Position numbers and translations under genes: made by a program | From: Cloacimonetes bacterium TCS62 | GTDB taxonomy: Bacteria > Cloacimonadota > Cloacimonadia > Cloacimonadales > TCS61 | Length of the DNA: 10,868 nt | Direction of reading: 5' to 3' | Assembly (NCBI GenBank): GCA_001577185.1 | Contig: LSCM01000027.1 | Coordinates: forward strand, 1-10,868 | The notes under the pieces: model-generated | What the model was told of the DNA's origin: nothing | The model's input: the letters and a program-made list of their open reading frames with translations, nothing else | Databases searched by the model: none | Part shown: positions 1-6,975 of the stretch, piece by piece | How positions within the stretch are numbered: the stretch's first letter is position 1 | Layout: each line of letters starts with the position of its first letter

Positions 1-3000
1 ATTCTTGGTTGGAACTAGTGCTTTGTGTAAATTCCTGACCTTCTACATTTGCTTCTATAAAAGGCGGTGTTGTATCTAAATTTTGAATAATGGTATATAT
101 ACCGATTCTATTTGTTTCATAGGATACGATATTATCTTCTTGGTTAATTTCTTTTCCCATAAGAATCCACTTCTGATAATCTTCTTCCCATCTATACACG
201 CTAAAATTATCTTCCTGTTCATTAACTTGGGTTAGCGAATCTGTTGGATGATAATGGAATTGCAAAGTTACTGTTTTGTTATCTTGAAAATGTCCTAACG
301 AATCAGCTAAGACATCTGGATTTAATGTGTCGATATGGTAAGCAGTTGAATAAGTACCATCTGCTAAAAGTATATTTTGAATATCTGGTTGATTCAGAGG
401 TTCTTTGCTACCGATATTATTTATATAACAAATTGAAGTTTCAGAAAAAAGATCTTCCGGAATTATGCATTCGAGGTTACTATCTAAACTAGAAATTTCT
501 GTTGCTGAAGAATCGATTTCGAACATGTTGATCGTATATATATCTGAAATTATTGAGTTGTTATAATAAGATATCTCATCAAAAGAGATTTGGTCTTCAT
601 TAACTATTGCCTTAAATTGTAATGTATTATGTAACATTGGTAACTCACAATAGATCCAACTTGTTTCTAATTCTTCCAGAGGTGCTACATTTATAGAATT
701 AATGAAAGTTGTATCAGAATGATCATACACGATCAGGTCACATGCTTCTGATATTGTCGTTCCCGAATTTCTAACTAGCAATTTTAGGGCAGGTTGATCT
801 TCGAACTCACTTAATTCTATGTGTTCGATTATTAGATCTGGACCTGAAACAACATAGGAGGTTGTTTCTGTCTCAGTCGTATCTCCCAAGGCGTCGACGA
901 TATTAAAATGGAAATATATGTGACTTCCGGGACTATATGGTTGAATTGCATTTTCAGTTTCATATCTGGAATTATTGATATTGACCATATTGATCGTGTC
1001 ATGAGAAGTTTCATTTATGCAGTCTACATAGTTGATCCCATCTTGATCAAAGAAATCAGCTTGAATATATACAGAATCATTAGATGTAGGGTTTTCTGGT
1101 AAAGTTACTAAATTCACAACTGCTGATTGTCCAACTGTAAAATTAGTCATTCCTGTAACTTCCATATTATTTCCATAACCGTAGAATTTTACGTATCTTT
1201 TGTAAATTGAGTTAACACTATTTGGAATAATAAAATCCGAAGTGGAGATAGTATCGTTTATATTCGGTAGATCAAAAGGATAATATTGATTAATTGGTAA
1301 CTGGACATCATCCTCGTCGAATACAATGAACTTTCCTTCTTCGATTTCATCTCCTACAAAGGATGACATATGCAATGTGTCGCCTTCAGACAAATTATAG
1401 GCATCAAGAGTTACTTCACGTTTTTCTTCAGCTGGTATCATCCTGATCATTGGATCTCCCAATAAAGCACAACCTTCTATTAAAGCTACATTTACAGTAA
1501 CTCCTTGACCTGCAGCGTAAAACTTTGCTTTTGTGAAATCGATCGTCTTACCTATTGAACCGATTTGTTTATCGAAAATTCCCTCATTTAATTTCTTTCC
1601 AAAAACTTCATCAGCATTTGCATAACCATATCCAGTGAACCCGACATGTGCGATAGCCCCTTTTTCAGGAATCAAGATTAGTTCTTCTCCAATACTTGAA
1701 CTTTGAGGTAAGTTAAATGCTGAGCCATAACAGGAAAGACTTGCTACTAATGGATAATTTTCATTATTAAAGGTAGAAACATCTGCCTCGTTGAGCAAGT
1801 TGTAATCTGCCCAAACGTAACCACCACCATGACCCATAAATTGAACAAAAATAGCACCATCATTAATACCGCTTATTAAAGATGTAGTATTACCATTATA
1901 ACCATCTGGAAGATCATCTGTATTACAATAAACTCTTTTTGTGTAATAGTCGTCCGGTATCCATCTATTCTTAATACGCTCACTTTGTTTAGCAAAAAAA
2001 GTACCTTCACCCGGATTCCCACCAGCAGCCAAGATCACACGTGAATGCCACCTATCTTCGTAATTTGGATCATTCATATAATGTATTGATTTATTAACTA
2101 CATCCTCAATTTGATCTTCTTCCCAGATAGAAATTCTTCCTATACTAACATCTGGAACCAGATCATCACCTACGATGCAGCCTAACCAATTGTCACTTGG
2201 GATAGCTCCTCGTCTTTGTGCCCAAATATTTTTAAAAGGTATTAAATTATATCCTCTGTTGCTGCTATCATCTCTTTCATCAGAAAGGCCATCACCCAAC
2301 AAGAGAACATGAGAAACTGTAGGAGTACTCCAATTATTATAAGCAAAACTTAAAAATTCTTTCATTGATTCAATTGAGCGTATACCGTTATTGAATTCAT
2401 CGAAGATATCTTGTATGGCAACTATTTTTGTATTGATACCTTGACTTTCCCAAAGTTGTTTGTAGATAAGAAGGTTTTCATTATCTGTAAATTCTTGCTT
2501 TGTAATGATCAAATATTCAGCTAAGTTTGCAGGAACACGTAAATTTGACGGAATATTCGGTCTGATGAATTTCGGTACTTTCTTCTGATCATTAGTTACA
2601 GCATAGTATTCAGTATTTTCAGATACAATACTATCTTGGAAGGATACAGTATAAGGACTTCCTCCAGCTTGGTAGAAGGATTTTATCTGGAGATTTTCTA
2701 GAAAGCTGCTTCCTATTTTATAAACGTATATACTGTCATTTGAAAAATTCTGTATTTCAAACTGATACAATTCTAAAGGTTTATTATGGGGTTTAGTAAA
2801 TCTTAATTTATTGGTATCTGTTTTATATTCTCGCCAATAAGATAATTCAAAATAATCTAGTAAAACTTGTTCATTTTCTATATTTGGAAGTCCAGGAACA
2901 CTTACATATAAATTATTTTGACCGTGTGAAAGAATTTGATTCGGTATTGGAAGAGATTGTGAATCACTATCAAACATTTGTTCATTTTGCCCAAACCATT

Positions 3001-4369
3001 CATGTTGATCGATCAGAGAAGAATTGATATTTACCTGAGCATAATGATTTATTATTTCATATGCATATTGACTATCATCATTATACGTGGATCCATAAAG
3101 GCAGACTTTTGCATCAAAATGACGAATTGTAGACTGATGTGGATATTGTAGATCGAAGGGGAAAACCTCAAGGGTGGGAGCATTGATCTTTTCCCAAAAC
3201 CATATGTCTTCACGATAAAAATCAGTAGTGTTGAAATCAAATTGTGCACCCAGTTTATTACTTGTGTTTTGTTCTTCTAAGTGAACAGTTTGTTTAAATG
3301 ATTCTGGAATAATAAATTGATTTGCATTAATATTTCCCAAACCTCCATTCTCAACTGCCATTCTGCTTCCGGTATGATTTGTTAATTTTAGAGTATAGAC
3401 ATTTTCTGAAGTATAATCATCATAATAGCTCTCTTCGCCAAAGTTTCTATCTCCAAAGAACTCAAAGTAATCTCCCGGATCAAAAGAGCCATCAGCTTCT
3501 CCCACAAAGTGGATCGGAATTGCACCATTTAAATCGTGAAGTTCTAGATTCCGAGGATCTATTTGGTCCCAATCGAATTCCATCTCAAACATTATCGGAT
3601 ATTCTGGGTCAGATAAAGTTTCAGTAAGTAATTCGTAACTGATTTTATAAATTCCTTCTTCATCAACTACGATCTGTATTTCACTAACTAGATCGCTAGA
3701 GCGTGGTGGATAACTGCTAACGGGTTGTTTCTCTCTTCGCCATTTTTTCGAGAATTTATTATTTAGAAAGAAAGAATCTCCCAATTTATCAATATAATTA
3801 TTGCTATTTAAATAATTTCGATTTTGAGTAAGATCTCCTATAATATTCACTCTTATTTGTATTTTTGTGGTGATGAGTAATTCATTTCGTTTGGGTATGT
3901 ATTGGAATGGGAAAATATTCAAACCTCGCATTTTTCTGTCACCAATAAATGCTTTATTTCCTTTTCCGAGGAGATTTTCAGGATAGAGTTTAAAATTATA
4001 GTTAACATCTCTTACTTGATTTTTTGTATTCTGTTGAAGTATTCCGGTTGCAGGTTGCAACTTAATTCCAGTACGAGTTCGTTGTTTTTTCTCTATAATC
4101 TGGAAATCTATATCACCATTTGTGGGAATACCAATGATTCCATTAAAATAAGGTAGTACTGGATAACCTGTTTTTGAGGTGGAAATAGCATTATCACAGA
4201 TTATTTGTTGGTATATCTTAGAACTTTCATGTTGATCTACTATTTCGAAATCAGGTAGATTAAATTCTATTACCATTGAACTAGCAGATTCCTGAGTTAC
4301 CTGTATCGGCTGAGCAAAAATCGATGATATCAGTAGTACAAGTCCAATTGAGAAAATCTTTCTTATCAT
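1..4369 (-). CDS. Gingipain-type (peptidase family C25) secreted cysteine peptidase, 3' end beyond the window
   Basis: The frame runs without a stop from ATG 4369 (AAGGAG seven bases upstream) to the left edge: 1,456 codons, C-terminus missing. Residues 1-19 form a signal peptide (MIRK, hydrophobic core, SIFA then Q20), so the product is exported. Residues about 30-200 resemble the C25 propeptide (TGYPVLP near 67-73). A second beta-rich region follows, with the C25-associated pattern DGSFDPGDYFEFFG near 293-306. The caspase-like catalytic domain spans about 615-975: EYLIITK near 618, LLLGDG near 689-694, GHGGG with His847, LSCYGSAF with Cys880, and closing ALLGDPMIR near 968-975. His847 and Cys880 are 33 residues apart, as are the RgpB catalytic pair His211/Cys244. 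Beyond this lie Ig-like segments, including a CARDB-like one near 1177-1270 (PDLIIEHIEL, LLVRNSGTT). The family is certain; cleavage specificity and any type IX sorting domain cannot be seen here. It lies 101 bp downstream of the S4-PncC gene and may have its own promoter. Confidence 0.93.
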   Translation of the reverse strand, partial: MIRKIFSIGLVLLISSIFAQPIQVTQESASSMVIEFNLPDFEIVDQHESSKIYQQIICDNAISTSKTGYPVLPYFNGIIGIPTNGDIDFQIIEKKQRTRTGIKLQPATGILQQNTKNQVRDVNYNFKLYPENLLGKGNKAFIGDRKMRGLNIFPFQYIPKRNELLITTKIQIRVNIIGDLTQNRNYLNSNNYIDKLGDSFFLNNKFSKKWRREKQPVSSYPPRSSDLVSEIQIVVDEEGIYKISYELLTETLSDPEYPIMFEMEFDWDQIDPRNLELHDLNGAIPIHFVGEADGSFDPGDYFEFFGDRNFGEESYYDDYTSENVYTLKLTNHTGSRMAVENGGLGNINANQFIIPESFKQTVHLEEQNTSNKLGAQFDFNTTDFYREDIWFWEKINAPTLEVFPFDLQYPHQSTIRHFDAKVCLYGSTYNDDSQYAYEIINHYAQVNINSSLIDQHEWFGQNEQMFDSDSQSLPIPNQILSHGQNNLYVSVPGLPNIENEQVLLDYFELSYWREYKTDTNKLRFTKPHNKPLELYQFEIQNFSNDSIYVYKIGSSFLENLQIKSFYQAGGSPYTVSFQDSIVSENTEYYAVTNDQKKVPKFIRPNIPSNLRVPANLAEYLIITKQEFTDNENLLIYKQLWESQGINTKIVAIQDIFDEFNNGIRSIESMKEFLSFAYNNWSTPTVSHVLLLGDGLSDERDDSSNRGYNLIPFKNIWAQRRGAIPSDNWLGCIVGDDLVPDVSIGRISIWEEDQIEDVVNKSIHYMNDPNYEDRWHSRVILAAGGNPGEGTFFAKQSERIKNRWIPDDYYTKRVYCNTDDLPDGYNGNTTSLISGINDGAIFVQFMGHGGGYVWADYNLLNEADVSTFNNENYPLVASLSCYGSAFNLPQSSSIGEELILIPEKGAIAHVGFTGYGYANADEVFGKKLNEGIFDKQIGSIGKTIDFTKAKFYAAGQGVTVNVALIEGCALLGDPMIRMIPAEEKREVTLDAYNLSEGDTLHMSSFVGDEIEEGKFIVFDEDDVQLPINQYYPFDLPNINDTISTSDFIIPNSVNSIYKRYVKFYGYGNNMEVTGMTNFTVGQSAVVNLVTLPENPTSNDSVYIQADFFDQDGINYVDCINETSHDTINMVNINNSRYETENAIQPYSPGSHIYFHFNIVDALGDTTETETTSYVVSGPDLIIEHIELSEFEDQPALKLLVRNSGTTISEACDLIVYDHSDTTFINSINVAPLEELETSWIYCELPMLHNTLQFKAIVNEDQISFDEISYYNNSIISDIYTINMFEIDSSATEISSLDSNLECIIPEDLFSETSICYINNIGSKEPLNQPDIQNILLADGTYSTAYHIDTLNPDVLADSLGHFQDNKTVTLQFHYHPTDSLTQVNEQEDNFSVYRWEEDYQKWILMGKEINQEDNIVSYETNRIGIYTIIQNLDTTPPFIEANVEGQEFTQSTSSNQE

Positions 4370-4431
4370 AAAATTACTCCTTAGATGATAATAATTTAGA
4401 ATATGAGGTAAAAATGAAAAATATAGTTTAG

Positions 4432-4460
4432 CATTTAGGAATTTAACTGTATATAGTCAA
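4432..4460 (-). promoter_or_regulatory. Possible promoter of the C25 peptidase gene
   Basis: On the minus strand TTGACT (4460-4455) is followed after 17 bases by TAAATG (4437-4432), a poor -10 match. A better-looking TATATT lies further downstream but lacks a good -35 at normal spacing. The 101-bp gap after the upstream gene makes a separate promoter plausible, but the call is weak. Confidence 0.3.
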
Positions 4461-4461
4461 G

Positions 4462-4493
4462 AAAAAAATGTCATAATTGATGTAAGATCAATT
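4462..4493 (-). terminator. Weak hairpin plus T-run at the end of the S4-PncC gene
   Basis: On the minus strand a perfect 7-bp stem (AATTGAT / ATCAATT, 4493-4487 with 4481-4475) with a 5-base loop covers the last codons of the gene. Seven T residues (4468-4462) start six bases after the stem. The stem is nearly all A-T and the T-run is not adjacent, so termination would be weak or partial, giving some read-through into the peptidase gene. Confidence 0.3.
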
Positions 4494-5274
4494 TTAAAGC
4501 ACTCAAACATGCCTTTTTGCGAATTTTATCTCTAGTCCCAGATAATGTTAACTTTTGATGTTCGAGTGATCCTTTTGAGTTTAGAGCTAAATACACTGTT
4601 CCAACCGGTTTTTCTTCTGTTCCACCAGTAGGTCCGGCAATCCCAGTAATTGCAAGTGCAAAATCTGTTTGGAATAGTTTTTGAACATTCTGCACCATCT
4701 CAATGGCTGTTTCGCCACTTACAGCTCCACAAGAATCAATTGTTTGTTGTTTCACTTTTAATATTTTTGTTTTAATCTTATTTGAGTAGCTTACTATCCC
4801 TCCCATAAAATATTCTGATGCTCCAGATTGATTTGTAATTATTTCTTGCAACATGCCACCTGTACATGACTCTGCACAGGCAAGAGTCTTGTTTCCACTT
4901 AAAAATTTGCTATGTACTTTCACCGCAAGATCATTTATCTGATCATCTATGGCTAATTCTGCTTGAACAGGTTTAGCTTTCCATTTTTTTGTCTTTCCGT
5001 GCTTGATTTCACCTTTAGTTTTAGCATCACGGTGAAATTCTTCTGGTATTTCTCCCTTAATATTACGTTCAAATATCTTAACATGATGATTTCTGAATTC
5101 AACAACATCACCTTTTTTTAATTTTAATCTTTGATGAAATACTGTTTCTCCATTAACAGAAATTCTACCTTCATCAATTAAATTTCCGATTATTTTATAA
5201 TCATTTTCAATACCAGCAGCTTTCATCAATTGAAAAAGATAGATAAAATCTTCTTGATCTATCCAAAATTTCAT
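4471..5274 (-). CDS. pncC: Fusion of S4-like RNA-binding domain (YbcJ type) with NMN amidohydrolase PncC (CinA C-terminal domain)
   Basis: This 267-residue protein has two recognisable parts. Residues 1-68 resemble the small S4-domain protein YbcJ: a helical start, then NLIDEGRISVNGETVF, RLKLKKGDVVEF and HHVKIF, matching the order of YbcJ's EGQVKVDG, KIVAGQTVSF and HSVQV. Residues 69-108 form a basic linker (KHGKTKKWKAKP). Residues 112-267 are a complete CinA C-terminal domain: LACAESCTGG (131-140), which includes the conserved serine, GGIVSYSN (158-165), GAVSG (183-187) and TGIAGPTGG (210-218). This domain deamidates nicotinamide mononucleotide to nicotinate mononucleotide in pyridine nucleotide salvage. 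The N-terminal nucleotide-binding (MoCF-like) half of full CinA is absent. The start is supported by AAAGGA overlapping the end of proS, whose stop is 11 bp away, so the two are probably co-transcribed and translationally coupled. The PncC assignment is strong. Enzyme activity is inferred, and the role of the RNA-binding part is unknown. Confidence 0.9.
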   Translation of the reverse strand: MKFWIDQEDFIYLFQLMKAAGIENDYKIIGNLIDEGRISVNGETVFHQRLKLKKGDVVEFRNHHVKIFERNIKGEIPEEFHRDAKTKGEIKHGKTKKWKAKPVQAELAIDDQINDLAVKVHSKFLSGNKTLACAESCTGGMLQEIITNQSGASEYFMGGIVSYSNKIKTKILKVKQQTIDSCGAVSGETAIEMVQNVQKLFQTDFALAITGIAGPTGGTEEKPVGTVYLALNSKGSLEHQKLTLSGTRDKIRKKACLSALKLILHQL

Positions 5275-5285
5275 TTTACATCCTT

Positions 5286-6809
5286 TTAATAACTTTTAGC
5301 AAATATGACTCGTTGATCACTTTCCTTATTACAATAGACACACTTACCTTTATCTTGTCGTTTTTCTAAAGGAATGCAACGGATTGTTACTTTAAGTTTA
5401 TTTTTAATATTTTCTTCACATAGAGGATCTCCACACCAATGACTTCTTGCAAATCCTCCGTGAATCTCTAGTTCCTTCTGATTCTGTGGTGTAAAGAATT
5501 CAAAGAATTTTTCTTTAGAATCGATGTCTACAGTATTCTCATTTAGAAATTTCAGAGCTTTCTGATAAATATTTTCTTGGATATCATCCAGATAAGAGAT
5601 CAAATTGTCAGAAAAATCATTTACATCGACAGCGGATTTATCTTTTGGTGCCTTATCGCGACGGCCCATGAATACAGAATTGTTCTTAATATCTCTTGGA
5701 CCTATCTCTAACCTAATAGGAACTCCTTTTTTTATCCAGTCCCAAAGTTTTTCTCCACCTCTCATTTCACGAGTATCGATTTTATACCTTATTTTATTCT
5801 CATCATATCTGAGTTTACTGAATTTTACAGTTAGTTCATCAATAAATTTCATAACACTTTTCTGCTCTTCAGTATTACGGTATATCGGTACAATTACTAA
5901 ATGAAGTGGGCTTATCTTAGGTGGTAAGACAAGACCGTCATCATCACTGTGAGCCATGATGAGAGCGCCTATCAATCTTGTAGTAACTCCCCAAGATGTT
6001 GTCCAAGCATACTCCTCAAAACCTTGATCGTTCTGAAATTTAATATTTGCAGCTTTTGCAAAATTTAGACCCAGGAAATGAGAAGTTCCTGCTTGTAGAG
6101 CTTTTTTATCCTGCATCATAGCCTCAAAAGTATAGGTGGAAACAGCACCCGGGAATTTTTCCGATTCGGTTTTTTTACCTTTAATTACAGGAATAGCTAA
6201 TTGATCTTTAGCAAAATCAGTATAAATATCGAGCATTTTCAATGTTTCTTCTAAGGCTTCTTCCTTTGTAGCATGAGCTGTGTGTCCTTCTTGCCATAGG
6301 AATTCACTGGTTCTCAAAAATAATCTGGTTCTCATTTCCCAACGTACGACATTTGCCCATTGATTTATAAGAAGGGGTAGATCACGATAGGAATCAATCC
6401 ATTTGCTGAAAGAAGCACCGATGATCGTTTCACTGGTTGGTCTTACAATAAGCTCCTCTGTTAATTTCCCAGCTGGTTTTAATCCACCACTACCATCATC
6501 TTCCAAACGGGAATGAGTTACAACTGCACACTCTTTAGCGAAACCTTCCACATGTTCTGCTTCTTCTTCGAAAAACTTTTTCGGTATGAATAGGGGAAAG
6601 TAAGCATTTTGATGGCCAGTCTCTTTAAAGCGCTCGTCTAATGTATTTCTAATGTTCTCCCAAATTGAATATCCCCAAGGTTTAATGACCATACACCCTC
6701 GAACTTCACTGGTCTCTGCCATATCAGCAGCTTTTACAACCTCTTGATACCACTCAGGATAATTTTCATTTCTCTTAGGATTTATTGCTGTTCTTCTTTT
6801 CTTCGACAT
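5286..6809 (-). CDS. proS: Prolyl-tRNA synthetase, short archaeal/eukaryotic-like type
   Basis: This 507-residue cytosolic enzyme charges tRNA-Pro with proline using ATP. Class II landmarks are intact: motif 1 region GCMVIKPWGYSIW (38-50), RPTSE (123-127), motif 2 NVVRWEMRTR followed by FLWQEGHT (153-177), and motif 3 GALIMAHSDDDGLVLPP (281-297). The anticodon-binding domain begins at HLVIVPIY (303-310) and includes GVPIRLEIGPRD (362-373). The zinc-binding C-terminal domain shows Cys459, Cys464, Cys490 and Cys493 (CX4C...CX2C), and the chain ends in tyrosine (AKSY), as in Thermus-type ProRS, where the terminal Tyr carboxylate reaches the active site. There is no inserted editing domain between motifs 2 and 3, unlike the roughly 570-residue E. 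coli type. The start has AGGAG seven to eight bases upstream. It heads an operon with the S4-PncC gene. Confidence 0.97.
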   Translation of the reverse strand: MSKKRRTAINPKRNENYPEWYQEVVKAADMAETSEVRGCMVIKPWGYSIWENIRNTLDERFKETGHQNAYFPLFIPKKFFEEEAEHVEGFAKECAVVTHSRLEDDGSGGLKPAGKLTEELIVRPTSETIIGASFSKWIDSYRDLPLLINQWANVVRWEMRTRLFLRTSEFLWQEGHTAHATKEEALEETLKMLDIYTDFAKDQLAIPVIKGKKTESEKFPGAVSTYTFEAMMQDKKALQAGTSHFLGLNFAKAANIKFQNDQGFEEYAWTTSWGVTTRLIGALIMAHSDDDGLVLPPKISPLHLVIVPIYRNTEEQKSVMKFIDELTVKFSKLRYDENKIRYKIDTREMRGGEKLWDWIKKGVPIRLEIGPRDIKNNSVFMGRRDKAPKDKSAVDVNDFSDNLISYLDDIQENIYQKALKFLNENTVDIDSKEKFFEFFTPQNQKELEIHGGFARSHWCGDPLCEENIKNKLKVTIRCIPLEKRQDKGKCVYCNKESDQRVIFAKSY

Positions 6810-6865
6810 ATATAAAAACTCCTATTTTAAGCTAACTTTCTCTTTGAATTTATTTCAAAAGTTAA

Positions 6866-6891
6866 ATTTATAATTTAGCTACTATTGTCAA
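6866..6891 (-). promoter_or_regulatory. Likely proS promoter, clear -35 only
   Basis: A perfect TTGACA lies on the minus strand at 6891-6886, about 77 bases upstream of the proS start. The -10 is not clear: TAAATT follows at a 15-base spacing and TATAAA at 13. The -35 lies inside the spacer of the inverted repeat 6872-6911. Confidence 0.45.
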
Positions 6892-6911
6892 TTCATAAAA
6901 ATAGCTAAATT
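6872..6911. repeat. 10-bp perfect inverted repeat in the divergent proS/mnmG promoter region
   Basis: AATTTAGCTA at 6872-6881 and its exact reverse complement TAGCTAAATT at 6902-6911 are separated by 20 bases. The proS -35 lies between the arms and the mnmG -35 begins ten bases beyond the right arm. The arm centres are 30 bp apart, about three helical turns, which would suit a regulator binding both arms on one DNA face. Binding is inference; no known operator is recognised. Confidence 0.5.
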
Positions 6912-6920
6912 TGAACGAAC

Positions 6921-6949
6921 TTGACAGATAAACTGTTAATAACTATTTG
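6921..6949 (+). promoter_or_regulatory. Promoter of the mnmG-lipoprotein-kdsB operon
   Basis: Consensus TTGACA (6921-6926), a 17-base spacer, then TATTTG (6944-6949), a weak -10. Transcription would start near 6956, leaving a leader of about 20 bases before the mnmG ATG. Confidence 0.5.
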
Positions 6950-6958
6950 TTAACAAAT
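6945..6958. repeat. 14-bp perfect palindrome over the mnmG -10 and start of transcription
   Basis: ATTTGTTAACAAAT is its own reverse complement, centred between 6951 and 6952. It overlaps the proposed -10 and the predicted transcription start, where a bound repressor would block initiation. A palindrome this long is expected once or twice by chance in 10 kb of such AT-rich DNA, so only its position is suggestive. Confidence 0.4.
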
Positions 6959-6966
6959 TTTTGGTT

Positions 6967-6971
6967 GGAAG
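6967..6971 (+). promoter_or_regulatory. Ribosome binding site that fixes the mnmG start
   Basis: GGAAG sits four bases before ATG 6976. The alternative in-frame TTG at 6961 has no Shine-Dalgarno sequence and would be only about five bases from the predicted transcript start, so ATG 6976 is preferred. Confidence 0.6.
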
Positions 6972-6975
6972 TGTT

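Noticed and set aside
3379..4156. Two plus-strand open frames of 82 and 84 codons inside the peptidase gene
   Set aside because: The opposite strand is one continuous 1,456-codon frame with clear domain motifs, so these are shadow frames.
5605..5904. 99-codon open frame on the plus strand, antisense to proS
   Set aside because: It lies wholly inside the well-conserved proS gene, its translation is low-complexity (Ser/Leu/Ile-rich) as antisense frames of AT-rich genes often are, and it has no convincing ribosome binding site.
6961..6975. TTG 6961 as the mnmG start
   Set aside because: It has no Shine-Dalgarno sequence and is too close to the predicted transcript start; ATG 6976 follows GGAAG and gives the usual MnmG N-terminus.
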